64,000 bases of DNA from Bacillus sp. EB01 (GTDB lineage Bacteria > Bacillota > Bacilli > Bacillales > Cytobacillaceae): NCBI RefSeq assembly GCF_000613125.1, contig NZ_HG964497.1:4872378-4936377 (forward strand). The letters run 5' to 3'. The notes under the pieces were generated by a model, which saw nothing but the letters and a program-made list of their open reading frames with translations, was not told where the DNA came from and did no database searches. Of the stretch, positions 28,483 through 39,217 are shown piece after piece (the first letter of the stretch is position 1; each line of letters opens with the position of its first letter). Both the position numbers and the translations under genes were made by a program.

Positions 28483-30201
28483 GTGAAAATGGAAGCGCTG
28501 CCAGTTATTCAAGGGGATTATAATCTTAAGGATTATAATGAAACCTACAAGAATTTTGACTGGAAAGAAACTGAAAAGGCATTTAGCTGGCATGAGACAG
28601 GCCTTGTAAATTTGGCTCACGAGGCAATTGACCGTCATGCCGACACATTCCGCAAGAATAAGGTGGCCCTTTACTACAAGGACCAGGAGCGGAATGAAAA
28701 GTACACGTTCAAGGAAATGAAGGAATTGTCCAACAAAGCGGCAAATGTGCTAAAAACATATGGGGATGTGGAAAAAGGGGACCGCGTCTTTATTTTCATG
28801 CCGCGCTCACCGGAGCTTTATTTTGCAGTTCTCGGTGCCATTAAGCTTGGTGCGATTGTTGGTCCGCTCTTTGAAGCCTTCATGGAGGGTGCAGTAAGGG
28901 ACCGTCTCCAGGACAGCGAAGCGAAAGTAATTGTCACAACTCCGGAGTTGCTAAATAGGGTTCCGGTTGATGAACTTCCTGCATTGAAGTACATATTTAT
29001 CGTTGGTGACGGAGTCCAGGAGACGGAAAAAATCATCGATTTTAAGAAAAAGTTTGCAGAGGCTGATAAAAAACTGAAGATTGAATGGGTGGACCGGCAG
29101 GATGGCCTAATCCTTCACTATACTTCCGGTTCGACAGGGAAGCCTAAAGGAGTTCTCCATGTCCATAATGCCATGATTCAGCATTACCAGACAGGGCAAT
29201 GGGTCCTTGACCTGAAAGAAGACGACGTATACTGGTGTACAGCAGACCCAGGCTGGGTCACAGGAACTTCCTATGGCATTTTCGGGCCATGGCTTGCCGG
29301 GGTTTCGAATGTCATTGTTGGGGGCCGTTTCTCGCCGGATACTTGGTACAAAATGATTGAGGAATTCGGAGTAACGGTATGGTACAGCGCTCCGACTGCC
29401 TTCCGCATGCTGATGGGTGCGGGTGATGAAATTGTGAAGAAGTACGATCTTTCAAGCCTCCGCCATGTCCTGAGTGTAGGTGAACCGTTAAACCCCGAGG
29501 TGGTCAAATGGGGCATGAAAGTGTTCAATAAGCGTATTCATGACACTTGGTGGATGACAGAGACCGGAGCACAGCTCATTTGCAATTATCCTTGTATGCC
29601 AATCAAGCCTGGTTCAATGGGTAAACCGCTGCCTGGCGTTCAGGCCGCGATCGTCGATGACCGGGGTGAAGAACTTCCGCCATACAGAATGGGCAATCTC
29701 GCCGTTAAAAGAGGCTGGCCATCGATGATGCATGCGATCTGGAACAATCCTCAAAAATATGAATCGTATTTTATGCCCGGGGACTGGTATGTAACAGGTG
29801 ATTCTGCTTATATGGATGAGGACGGCTATTTCTGGTTCCAGGGCCGTGTTGACGATGTCATTATGACATCAGGGGAAAGGGTAGGTCCTTTCGAGGTAGA
29901 GAGCAAGCTCGTTGAACATCCAGCTGTAGCCGAGGCCGGAGTTATCGGAAAGCCTGATCCAGTCCGCGGAGAAATCATCAAAGCATTCATTGCTTTGAGG
30001 GACGGCTATGAGCCATCTGAGGATCTGAAGGAAGAAATCCGCCAATATGTTAAAAAGGGTCTGGCTGCGCACGCGGCACCAAGGGAAATCGATTTCCGCG
30101 ACAAGCTTCCGAAGACCCGAAGCGGAAAAATCATGAGGCGTGTCCTGAAAGCATGGGAGCTCGACTTGCCGACTGGCGACCTTTCGACAATGGAAGACTA
30201 A
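28483..30201 (+). CDS. acsA: Acetyl-CoA synthetase
   Basis: AMP-forming ligase that activates acetate to acetyl-CoA. The 572-residue protein has the ATP loop YTSGSTGKPKGVLH, the adenylation motif WWMTETGAQLICNYPC, YVTGDSAYMDEDGYFWFQGR and the C-terminal catalytic PKTRSGKIMRR. Its Lys549 is the residue acetylated by AcuA and deacetylated by AcuC in B. subtilis. The GTG start at 28483, with GGGGGAAAG upstream, gives the same length as the B. subtilis enzyme; ATG 28489 is possible. The divergent acuABC operon next door provides its on/off control. Confidence 0.96.
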   Translation: MKMEALPVIQGDYNLKDYNETYKNFDWKETEKAFSWHETGLVNLAHEAIDRHADTFRKNKVALYYKDQERNEKYTFKEMKELSNKAANVLKTYGDVEKGDRVFIFMPRSPELYFAVLGAIKLGAIVGPLFEAFMEGAVRDRLQDSEAKVIVTTPELLNRVPVDELPALKYIFIVGDGVQETEKIIDFKKKFAEADKKLKIEWVDRQDGLILHYTSGSTGKPKGVLHVHNAMIQHYQTGQWVLDLKEDDVYWCTADPGWVTGTSYGIFGPWLAGVSNVIVGGRFSPDTWYKMIEEFGVTVWYSAPTAFRMLMGAGDEIVKKYDLSSLRHVLSVGEPLNPEVVKWGMKVFNKRIHDTWWMTETGAQLICNYPCMPIKPGSMGKPLPGVQAAIVDDRGEELPPYRMGNLAVKRGWPSMMHAIWNNPQKYESYFMPGDWYVTGDSAYMDEDGYFWFQGRVDDVIMTSGERVGPFEVESKLVEHPAVAEAGVIGKPDPVRGEIIKAFIALRDGYEPSEDLKEEIRQYVKKGLAAHAAPREIDFRDKLPKTRSGKIMRRVLKAWELDLPTGDLSTMED

Positions 30202-30220
30202 TTTACATTGACTATATGAA

Positions 30221-30266
30221 CAAACAAACCGCACCGGAAACTCTCCGGTGCGGTTTGTTTGTTTTG
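30221..30266. terminator. Bidirectional terminator between acsA and the PBP gene
   Basis: 18-bp perfect stem (30221-30238 with 30244-30261), GC-rich core, with T-rich sequence downstream. Confidence 0.85.
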
Positions 30267-30324
30267 AATTAGCAGAAAGTCAGGGACACAAAGGGAAGCT
30301 AGTGAGAAAACATGGACAAACCTG

Positions 30325-33093
30325 TTACGAAGGCGATTGCGCTTTCTTTGATTTTTCTTCACTCTTTGATCCGCCAATTTCAATTTCATTTGACGGTGCG
30401 GATTCCTTTCCTGCAATATCGACTGCAGTGACATAATAGATGCCTGGTTTCGCAGGATAGGATAGTCCTGTGCCGGCCCGGATACTGGCAACCTTGGCTC
30501 CGCCAACCTTATAGACACGATATCCGATAATATCCGACTCGTTGACAGCATTCCATTTTAGAGTATTGCCTTGGGCAGCGACTTTGACAGAAGCAGGGGT
30601 TTTCCCGTTCTCAGGAAGCTTTGCATCCGGAACTAAAAGATTTGACCATCGCTTCATTTTCGGAATAAGCGCCGATGCATTCTTGAAATTCGTACCGGTC
30701 AATGCAGATGCATATTCCGGATTCAGGACAAGCCCTGTTTCAGCAAAATCATCCGGGGTGGAATCAAGCGCCATGTAGTTTTTATCGCCAATCCTCACAT
30801 ACTTGCCAGAACTTAGGCTGTTATCTGTTTTTGTTGGCACATACTTGGCATTAAAAATGTCAGTTTCGACAAGGCCGGCTCTTTTGCAGGCCTCCGATGG
30901 CAGCGTTCCGGAAATCGCACAGAATGATCTTGTGACAATCCCGCTAGGCATCTTGAACCTGGCTTCCGGATCGACAAGCTTTGGATTTATATCATAGGCT
31001 GCATTTAAAAGGTCAGCCCACAGATAATTCGTCCGCTGGCTGTAACTGAGATTTCCTTTGGCCCGCAGGGATTTTTGTGTATCATATCCTGTCCATATAC
31101 CCATTGTGATGTTTGGATTTGTTGCGACAATCCAGGAATCATAATACTCATTTCCTGTTCCAGTTTTTCCAGCCCAGTCAGTACTGAATTTCAGTTTGTT
31201 TCTAACACTGGCTGCTGTACCGTAATCAAAGACGTCACGCATGACATCGAGGGTGAGATAAGCAGTTTGCGGGCTGAATACGTTTGTCGGTTTTACCTTA
31301 TGCTGATAAATAACTTTGCCTTCTTTATCGGTGATTTTTTCAATCATATAAGCATCGACAAACTTGCCCTGATTTGCAAAGGTCGAGAATGCATTAGTAT
31401 TTTCTTCAACAGTCACACCTTTAGCCATCGAGCCGAGGGCGGTCGACCTGTTATGATAATCATCTTTTCCAAGAGAGGTGAAGCCCATTTTTTCAAGGTA
31501 CTTCGCCGGATTCTTACTTTGGATTTCTGAATATAGTTTGACGGCAGGGACGTTATAGGACTTGGCAAATGCATACCTCGCCGTAGCCATCCCGCTGTAG
31601 CCGCCCCCATAGTTTCTCGGCCATGGATTGCCTGGGTCTGAAGGATTCAGGTGCAAAGGAACATCAGGCAGGATTGTGCCGGGTGATGCTGCTCCCAATT
31701 CAAATGCAGGCGCATAAACCAGCAGAGGCTTCATGGTCGAGCCGTTGTTCCTGAGAGACCTCGTCGCATGGTTCAATTCCTGTTTCTTGAAATCCCGGCC
31801 TCCGACGAAACTGATGATTTTTCCGGTTTTGTTTTCAATCATGATTGCCCCTACTTCAACAGGCTCCATGACTGTTTTCTTCTTCTTTGTTTCAGGATCT
31901 ATTTTTGTTTCAGGTTTATCAGGGCCATAATAAGGGTATTTATTCTTTGCCTTCTCCATGGCATCATAAATCTTCTTATCAATAGTTGTATGAATGCTAT
32001 AGCCGTTCTGTCTTAACTCGCGTCCTGCAAGAGTAAAATACTTGTTGTATAGCTTATCGTCCTTGCTAAGTTCCTTTTCAGTAACGCCATCCTTATCAGC
32101 GATTAATTTTGCAAGGATGTCAGTCGCGCGCTGTTCGGCTTCAACCATTACCCAAGGATATTTTTCAAGAGGATCCGCTCCTGGTTTTACAAAATCCTTT
32201 GTAATATCATAAGCCCGTGCTTCCTCATATTGCTTTTCATCAATGTAGCCGCCATCGTACATACGTTTCAGGACGACCTTCATTCTTGTTAGCCCTGGTT
32301 CAAGGTTTTCCTTCAGCTTTTTGTCCTGAGTGAATGGCGTGTAGCCGAAAGGGCTCTGCGGCAAGCCGGCAATAAAGGCGGCCTGGGCAAGATTCAGCTT
32401 TTTCGCATCAGTGCCAAAAATTCCTTTAGCCGCTGATTGAACCCCGGCTATATTACGTCCAGATGAATTACGCCCAAAGGTAGCCATATTGAGATAGGCT
32501 TCAAGGATTTCCTCTTTCTCAAAAAACTTTTCTAGCCTGAGGGCAAGAAGTATTTCCTTTGCCTTTCGTTCAAAGGAGACCTCGTTCGTCAATATCTGGT
32601 TCTTAATCAGCTGCTGGGTGAGTGTACTTCCGCCTGATTGCATTGGCGCATTCGTTACTTCCTGGACAAGCGCCCTAAGGATAGCCTTTGGCACGACACC
32701 ATCATGCTCATAGAAATACTCATCTTCAGTGGCAATGACCGCATTAATTAAATGTGGTGATACATTTTCAAGCTTTATTTCCTCCCGGTAAAGGTCGCTG
32801 CGAAGCTTTCCGAGCGGAACATTATGTGCAAAATACACATCCGAAGTTTCGGTATAATTATAAATATCCTTCTTCATGCTTTCATAGCTGCGCACTGGCT
32901 CATCCTTCACAAGTGATGCAAAATATCCTGCGCCTGTTCCTGCAGCAAATGCGCCGCCAGCAACGGAAACAACCAGGAACATCAGGAACAGGTTCCAGAG
33001 GACCCCATATGCAATCCTGGCATTCTTGACCGTTTTTTTATTAGTGAAAATGGACTTTGCCCTATCGAAAAATGAGTGCTTATTCTTCTCCAT
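30325..33093 (-). CDS. Class A penicillin-binding protein with C-terminal FnIII-like domain
   Basis: Bifunctional peptidoglycan synthase, 922 residues. A short cytoplasmic start is followed by one membrane helix (about 28-60). Then comes the glycosyltransferase domain with ATEDEYFYEHDG and GGSTLTQQLIKN, and the transpeptidase domain with STMK (Ser452), SYN and KTGTG (Lys643). The end is a fibronectin-III-like domain and a Ser/Lys tail. In B. subtilis no PBP gene sits between acsA and tyrS, so this is an extra gene here. Its last codons and stop look derived from the GGCGCTTGCGCTTTT end of the dispersed element. Which B. subtilis class A PBP it corresponds to is unclear. Confidence 0.92.
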   Translation of the reverse strand: MEKNKHSFFDRAKSIFTNKKTVKNARIAYGVLWNLFLMFLVVSVAGGAFAAGTGAGYFASLVKDEPVRSYESMKKDIYNYTETSDVYFAHNVPLGKLRSDLYREEIKLENVSPHLINAVIATEDEYFYEHDGVVPKAILRALVQEVTNAPMQSGGSTLTQQLIKNQILTNEVSFERKAKEILLALRLEKFFEKEEILEAYLNMATFGRNSSGRNIAGVQSAAKGIFGTDAKKLNLAQAAFIAGLPQSPFGYTPFTQDKKLKENLEPGLTRMKVVLKRMYDGGYIDEKQYEEARAYDITKDFVKPGADPLEKYPWVMVEAEQRATDILAKLIADKDGVTEKELSKDDKLYNKYFTLAGRELRQNGYSIHTTIDKKIYDAMEKAKNKYPYYGPDKPETKIDPETKKKKTVMEPVEVGAIMIENKTGKIISFVGGRDFKKQELNHATRSLRNNGSTMKPLLVYAPAFELGAASPGTILPDVPLHLNPSDPGNPWPRNYGGGYSGMATARYAFAKSYNVPAVKLYSEIQSKNPAKYLEKMGFTSLGKDDYHNRSTALGSMAKGVTVEENTNAFSTFANQGKFVDAYMIEKITDKEGKVIYQHKVKPTNVFSPQTAYLTLDVMRDVFDYGTAASVRNKLKFSTDWAGKTGTGNEYYDSWIVATNPNITMGIWTGYDTQKSLRAKGNLSYSQRTNYLWADLLNAAYDINPKLVDPEARFKMPSGIVTRSFCAISGTLPSEACKRAGLVETDIFNAKYVPTKTDNSLSSGKYVRIGDKNYMALDSTPDDFAETGLVLNPEYASALTGTNFKNASALIPKMKRWSNLLVPDAKLPENGKTPASVKVAAQGNTLKWNAVNESDIIGYRVYKVGGAKVASIRAGTGLSYPAKPGIYYVTAVDIAGKESAPSNEIEIGGSKSEEKSKKAQSPS

Positions 33094-33179
33094 ATCATCC
33101 CTCCAAAATCACATACATTATAGCATAAAGCGACAGCAAAAATGGAGAAAGTCTGGAATTTTCAAAATCTGCCGGGGAA

Positions 33180-33208
33180 TTGACATTTATTCTTCCCTAT
33201 GGTAAAAA
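33180..33208 (+). promoter_or_regulatory. Sigma-A promoter of the tyrS T-box transcript
   Basis: TTGACA (33180-33185), 17-base spacer, TAAAAA (33203-33208). It places the transcript start near 33214, just before the T-box fold. Confidence 0.65.
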
Positions 33209-33213
33209 GAATT

Positions 33214-34745
<1,532 letters not shown>

Positions 34746-34751
34746 TGATCG

Positions 34752-34784
34752 TTGCCGCAGGTATATGCCTGCGGTAATTTTTTT
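34752..34784 (+). terminator. Terminator of tyrS
   Basis: 10-bp perfect stem TTGCCGCAGG/CCTGCGGTAA with a 6-base loop and seven T. Confidence 0.85.
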
Positions 34785-34994
34785 ATGTTTAAGGAAAATA
34801 TAAATTTCGCGACTGTGATAACTTTTACTGAGCGTATCTCCGTCTAGCTCCAGCGCCTATCGCCTAGCAAACTTCAGGCCTCCTCCCTACGATAAGTCAT
34901 CATCGAATCGCTAGCGCTCTTCGTGATTCCTTTATCTCAGTCGAAGTCCCTCCATTTTGTACGGCGATGACCAAGGCGCTTGCGCTTTTGTTCT
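34785..34994 (+). repeat. Modular intergenic element, copy 5
   Basis: Starts right at the end of the tyrS terminator with the about 55-base extension (TATGTTTAAGGAA..., GACTGTGATAAC). GTCTAGCTCCAGCGCC follows at 34842, then the core CCTCCTCCCTACGATAAGTC, and it ends CTTGCGCTTTTGTT. It is nearly identical to copy 9 except for an inserted module in the latter. Confidence 0.87.
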
Positions 34995-35066
34995 TCAGAT
35001 GAGGGGTAATCAAGAGAAACTGGGGACAGGCAGTCTTCGTCTATTTTAGAAAGGAGTGATGAACCA

Positions 35067-35243
35067 ATGAAATGGCTGGTGCATCTTGTTTTTTTTGTTC
35101 TGTTGGGCCTTCTGACGTTTTTTGGGCTTGGCCCAGTGCTCATGGCAGACGGGGTATGGACGGAGCGGCTGATTACTGCGTTGATCGTGTTGGCTTTATA
35201 CGTCCTGCTTGGTTTCTTATATAAACGATTTGGATTTAAATAA
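35067..35243 (+). CDS. Small two-helix membrane protein
   Basis: 58-residue hydrophobic protein with AAGGAGTGATG upstream of ATG 35067. Two membrane helices (about residues 3-23 and 36-53) are separated by a short polar loop (MADGVWTERL), with a basic C-terminal end (YKRFGFK). Similar small membrane proteins of unknown function are common in Bacillaceae; I do not recognise a named one. It lies between a dispersed element and a palindromic repeat array, downstream of tyrS. Confidence 0.72.
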   Translation: MKWLVHLVFFVLLGLLTFFGLGPVLMADGVWTERLITALIVLALYVLLGFLYKRFGFK

Positions 35244-35286
35244 AAGGCTCTATTATATTTGAATGTTGATTTTCATTGTGTTTTAA

Positions 35287-35478
35287 AATAAGCGGAAGAA
35301 TTCCGTTTATATTGGGAAATACCGAAATTTCCCTAAAAATAAGCGGAGTTTTTCCGTCTGTTTTATCCCAATCGTTGGATTTTGGTCTTATATAGAGCAG
35401 CTTAAACGGAAATCTCCGCTTACATCTTCTTTTTAAGCATCCACTTTTTACATTAGACGGAAATTCTCCTCCTATAAA
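35287..35478. repeat. Second array of short palindromic repeats
   Basis: Four units close to AAGCGGAAATTCTCCGCTTA at about 35290, 35341, 35404 and 35454 (spacing 51, 63 and 50), plus a weaker half unit near 35330. They are the same family as the array at 2611-2800. No gene is seen in 35244-35525. Confidence 0.7.
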
Positions 35479-35525
35479 TTCTTATACCTGCACGAAAATC
35501 AACAATGACTAATAACAGAGCCAAA

Positions 35526-35562
35526 TAAAAAAAGACCCGGTCCAATGGTTGGACCGGGTCTC
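35526..35562 (-). terminator. Terminator of rpsD
   Basis: 12-bp GC-rich perfect stem (35534-35545 with 35549-35560); the A run at 35527-35533 gives the T tract on the minus strand. Confidence 0.9.
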
Positions 35563-35582
35563 TTTCGGCTGTTGCCGGATTA

Positions 35583-36185
35583 TTAACGGCTGTAGAATTC
35601 AACGATAAGAGTTTCGTTGATTTCAGCAGGAAGTTCAGAACGCTCTGGTAGGCGAGTGAATGTTCCTTCAAGCTTGTCAGCATCGAAAGTCAGGTAATCT
35701 GGAACAAAGCTGTTCACATCAAGAGATTCCTTTACAACATCAAGGTTGCGAGACTTTTCACGAAGGCTGATTGTTTGGCCAGGAGCAACGCGGTATGATG
35801 GAATATCAACGCGTGAACCATCAACAAGGATGTGGCCGTGGTTTACCAACTGGCGTGCTGCACGGCGAGTGCGAGCAAGACCAAGGCGGTAAACAACGTT
35901 GTCAAGGCGGGATTCAAGAAGAATCATGAAGTTCTCGCCGTGAACGCCTGCCATTTTGCCTGCTTTGTCAAACAGTGTGCGGAACTGGCGCTCGTTTACA
36001 CCATACATGTGGCGAAGCTTTTGCTTCTCCTGTAATTGCAATCCGTATTCGGAAAGCTTCTTGCGTTGGTTTGGTCCATGGGGACCTGGAGCGTAAGGAC
36101 GCTTTTCTATTTCTTTACCTGTTCCGCTAAGGGATACACCTAGACGGCGGGACAGTTTCCAGCTTGGGCCGGTATAACGAGCCAT
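35583..36185 (-). CDS. rpsD: 30S ribosomal protein S4
   Basis: Primary 16S rRNA-binding protein that starts assembly of the 30S body. The 200-residue sequence [19 protein letters not shown]..., the long helical N-terminal domain and the S4 RNA-binding motif ([16 protein letters not shown] and [13 protein letters not shown]) are unmistakable. There is no zinc Cys cluster, so it is the C-minus form. GAGGAGGAG lies upstream of ATG 36185. It is transcribed alone, convergent with the tyrS side, with a long leader that is probably its own repressor site. Confidence 0.98.
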   Translation of the reverse strand: MARYTGPSWKLSRRLGVSLSGTGKEIEKRPYAPGPHGPNQRKKLSEYGLQLQEKQKLRHMYGVNERQFRTLFDKAGKMAGVHGENFMILLESRLDNVVYRLGLARTRRAARQLVNHGHILVDGSRVDIPSYRVAPGQTISLREKSRNLDVVKESLDVNSFVPDYLTFDADKLEGTFTRLPERSELPAEINETLIVEFYSR

Positions 36186-36189
36186 AATT

Positions 36190-36397
36190 GACTCCTCCTC
36201 GTGTTTTTATTTTGGTAAAATAAAAACCGTATGAATCATCAGTATGGGCCATTTTGTTTTCATGCACCTTCGCCCCAGCAGCATAGGGTTACAAGATGCA
36301 CCATCACTTATTGCCATGGGCACATTGATGCGTCCGCTTAAGTGAGGAACAAAATGCGAGCCATAAAGGGTTCATTCAGGCTGCAATATTTTACACA
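36190..36397 (-). promoter_or_regulatory. rpsD leader, likely S4 autoregulatory RNA
   Basis: From the predicted start near 36397 to the rpsD ribosome site there is a 200-base untranslated leader without a gene. It can form several GC-rich helices (for example around GGTGCATC...GGTGCATG, 36246-36305 region). S4 is known to repress its own synthesis through the B. subtilis rpsD leader, so the same role is inferred here. I have not drawn the full fold. Confidence 0.55.
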
Positions 36398-36403
36398 AAG
36401 AGT

Positions 36404-36433
36404 ATTATATAACTTTTGTTAACTATTAGTCAA
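36404..36433 (-). promoter_or_regulatory. Sigma-A promoter of rpsD
   Basis: On the minus strand TTGACT (36433-36428), 18-base spacer, TATAAT (36409-36404). Confidence 0.8.
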
Positions 36434-36616
36434 GGGGATTTGCACTAAACCGTGGATTCTTGTTAGAGGGCCGGTATAATAATGAGCTTCTTGACGCCCT
36501 TGTGAGCCGGAAAAAGTGGTGTCCGGTCGTCAATATAACATCCTGGCGATTCTATGAGCTAGAAAACCTGATTGGGTCTTCAATAGATTTAAAGAAGCAA
36601 TTACCTTAAAAATTTG
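36434..36616. other. Gap with an unassigned open frame
   Basis: No gene can be supported. A plus-strand frame is open from 36430 to the TAA at 36607-36609 (about 59 codons, containing VSRKKWCPVVNITSWRFYEL), but it has no ATG and no ribosome site; TTG 36460 is the only start-like codon. It could be a gene remnant or chance. Confidence 0.25.
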
Positions 36617-37468
36617 CTACTCAAAATAAGACCATCTACTTAATTTAACGATCTTTAAATTTCTTTCGAGAATCCCCTTTATCCATTTCATGGACAATAT
36701 CCCGCACCACTTATGCATTAGGATGGTTGTAACCTTCTCATCCGGAAATAGAAGCTTAAACTCCTCCACGTGACCCATAACAGCATCCTCAACATTCTCA
36801 GCATGGGCGCATTTTTTGCATATTAATTTCTTCCCCTCCACGTAAACATCAAATGAATCACACGTTTTGCAAACCATTCCGGGTCGAACCTGTTCAAATG
36901 TATAAGCGGGGAGCTGTTCAAAAGTGGATTTTTCCATATGCATTGAGTTTAGCTTATCTGCGAGTAACGAATGGTATCCGCTGAGCTTGCAAGTGTTTGT
37001 ATCAAGTTTTTTAAGATGACGGTTGAGAGGGGTGGGAAGAATGATGGGTTTATCGAGAGGTGCATTGTATAAGGTGAATTCGGGGTTGATGAAGACAACA
37101 GAGCCGTCCACTTGCATATTGAAACCTATGCTTTTCAAGAGCTGCCTTATTAAGGTCTCGCACCTGCTTAATTGAAGCAGGGGATCAGAAACTTCCGTAT
37201 GCGGCTTTATAAATAATTTTTCGTCTTGATAAAAAAATTCTCCTTCAAAATTCTTCACCTCAAAGAGGATAATCCCGTTTGGAAAAATAATCAATGTGTC
37301 GATTTGAAATGTCCTGCCGTTAAATTGCAGTAATAAATCATTCAAAATAATACAGTCACAGGTAAGCAATTCAGTTCGCTCATCAAACATCAACTCTCCT
37401 TCATAGCCCTTTTTCAGGTTGCTATATTGCTGTTTGAAGGCTTCTGGCAATTCCATCCGTCTGTCCAC
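36617..37468 (-). CDS. NERD-domain protein
   Basis: 283 residues from GTG 37468. The NERD (nuclease-related) domain occupies about residues 18-130, with KGYEGELMFDERTE, DTLIIFPNGIILFEVKNFEGEF and a core Asp/Glu-x-Lys arrangement like restriction-type nucleases. A four-Cys zinc ribbon (CKTC...CKKC) follows at about 200-225. The biological role of such proteins in Bacillus is unknown; DNA processing is suggested only by fold. Conserved-looking codons (KKIRAKSRELRILRY) continue upstream of the GTG without an ATG, GTG or TTG, and the GTG itself lacks a ribosome site. The 5' end may therefore be damaged, next to an insertion element. Confidence 0.75.
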   Translation of the reverse strand: MDRRMELPEAFKQQYSNLKKGYEGELMFDERTELLTCDCIILNDLLLQFNGRTFQIDTLIIFPNGIILFEVKNFEGEFFYQDEKLFIKPHTEVSDPLLQLSRCETLIRQLLKSIGFNMQVDGSVVFINPEFTLYNAPLDKPIILPTPLNRHLKKLDTNTCKLSGYHSLLADKLNSMHMEKSTFEQLPAYTFEQVRPGMVCKTCDSFDVYVEGKKLICKKCAHAENVEDAVMGHVEEFKLLFPDEKVTTILMHKWCGILSMKWIKGILERNLKIVKLSRWSYFE

Positions 37469-37599
37469 ATAGCGGAGGATTCGCAGTTCTCTGGATTTGG
37501 CCCTAATTTTTTTAACGAATTTTAGCCAGAAGTCCCCTTCCTCAAAAATCCGAAAAATTTTAGGTGGGGGATGAATGGTGGGTGTTTTTCTGTTTTGCG

Positions 37600-39217
37600 A
37601 AAGTAAAGAAAATGCTTAAAAATATATATACTAAGACGAGACAAACATATGTTCTATTTGGTAAAATATTCTTATATAGTAGTTTCGCTCAACCATGGAC
37701 AAGTGAGGTGAAAAGATGGCTACCGACAAGAATGGAAACTATATAAAAGGTACCAAAAAAGAGCTGCCTGAAGGTTGGGTTACGTATGGCTTTCGTTATG
37801 CAATTTTTCCCTCTAAAGAAGATAGACAAGTATTAGAACGCTCTTTCGGATGCGAACGAAAGGTATACAACGAGTATGTAGCTAGGCTCTACGAACATTT
37901 GGGGGAAATTGGGTTTCAAGGCGGCTATATTCAATACAAAACGCCTAACTACACCACCATCACTCAGAAATATGAATTTCTCGATAAATCCAACGATTCG
38001 TTTGTTTACAATGATGCGAAAATCCGTTTTCAGGCTGCGGTAAAGAAATATAATGATGGATTCGCCAAAAAGTCGATGCAGTACAAAAAAGCGGTCCGGA
38101 AAAAGATGCGAACGACTGGTTATGTTCCGACTCTGCGAGACATGAAAGGCCTCCCCAAATTCCACAGCAAGAAGCAAGGAAAGTTCAGCTACACCACCAA
38201 TCAAACGAATGGAAATATTAAAATCGTCCAACGTAACGACCAATCCCTGCTATGTATCCCGAAGTTTCGTAATGGAATCCCGATTGCCATGCATCGTGAG
38301 TTACCTAAAGAAGCGGTTATCAAGAAGGCGACCATTAAACGGGAAGGTAATCGCTATATGGTTTCTTTGTCTGTGGATTTTCCAATGAAACAAGAGCCTT
38401 TGCGGAGTAACATCAAGGATGATGAAGTGCTGGCTCTGGATTATAGCCAAACAGATTTATACGTCGATAGCCAGGGGCGTAAAGCCGGGTATCCCAGGTA
38501 CCATAAGATCATTGAAAAGCGCCAAAGACGGTTGAACAAGTCATTGGCCAGGAAAAGGAATAAAGCCCTGGTCGATTCAGAGGGCAGGATTCTTTACTCA
38601 ACTACTTATCAAAACACGCTTAAGAACTATCAAAAAACCATGGCCAAGGCAAAAAACCAGCGGAAAGATTTTCTCCACAAAAGAAGCAATCAGATAACCA
38701 ATGATTATGCCGCTATTGTGGTGGAAGACCTGGATTTGAGCAATTTGGCACAATGCCTGTCCCTGGGCAAGAAATTGCATGACAACGGGTTTGGCATGTT
38801 CCGAACCATGTTGGAGTATAAAGCGAAGAAAAAAGGAAAGCATCTTATCTTCGCAGATAAATTCTTTCCTTCCACAAAACAATGCAGTGAATGCAATTCA
38901 AAAAAGGAAACCGTAAAACTCTCAGAGAGAGTGTATGTGTGCGAGCATTGCCGCACAAAAATGGATCGAGACTATAATGCGGCCAGAAATCTAAAACAGT
39001 ACGGAATCAGGATACTGTCGGATTTAGGGTTTATGGCTGGGGTACCAGTGCCCGTATAGGCTGTATCCATTTTCAGTAGTGGCAGGGACGCCACGAATTC
39101 AAGGCTAGTGACATGAGGCATTAGTCTTGTGGATGACCTAGCAATAAAAGAAAAAGGTGAAAGCCTTTGGAAGCCCCCACTTCAAATTTCGTAGAAATTA
39201 AGTGGTGGGTAGTTCAC
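37600..39217 (+). mobile_element. IS200/IS605-type element carrying only tnpB
   Basis: A tnpB gene with a conserved left region (near 37620-37680, GACAAACATATGTTC) and a right end with two hairpins finishing about GTAGTTCAC at 39217. There is no tnpA (Y1 transposase), so the unit is non-autonomous. Outer limits are approximate, since no empty site is available for comparison. Confidence 0.7.
37716..39059 (+). CDS. tnpB: TnpB, RNA-guided nuclease of IS605 family
   Basis: 447-residue OrfB/TnpB. It has an N-terminal helix-turn-helix (TYGFRYAIFPSKEDRQVLERSFGCERKVYNEYV) and a RuvC core with catalytic Asp242 in LALDYSQTDLYVD, Glu337 in VVEDLDLS and the DRDYNAARN motif (Asp417/419). A zinc ribbon CSEC...CEHC comes just before the last motif. 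All catalytic residues are present, so it may be active. TnpB proteins are programmable nucleases guided by an omega-RNA from the element's right end, and help the element persist. GAGGTGAAAAG precedes ATG 37716. Confidence 0.92.
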   Translation: MATDKNGNYIKGTKKELPEGWVTYGFRYAIFPSKEDRQVLERSFGCERKVYNEYVARLYEHLGEIGFQGGYIQYKTPNYTTITQKYEFLDKSNDSFVYNDAKIRFQAAVKKYNDGFAKKSMQYKKAVRKKMRTTGYVPTLRDMKGLPKFHSKKQGKFSYTTNQTNGNIKIVQRNDQSLLCIPKFRNGIPIAMHRELPKEAVIKKATIKREGNRYMVSLSVDFPMKQEPLRSNIKDDEVLALDYSQTDLYVDSQGRKAGYPRYHKIIEKRQRRLNKSLARKRNKALVDSEGRILYSTTYQNTLKNYQKTMAKAKNQRKDFLHKRSNQITNDYAAIVVEDLDLSNLAQCLSLGKKLHDNGFGMFRTMLEYKAKKKGKHLIFADKFFPSTKQCSECNSKKETVKLSERVYVCEHCRTKMDRDYNAARNLKQYGIRILSDLGFMAGVPVPV

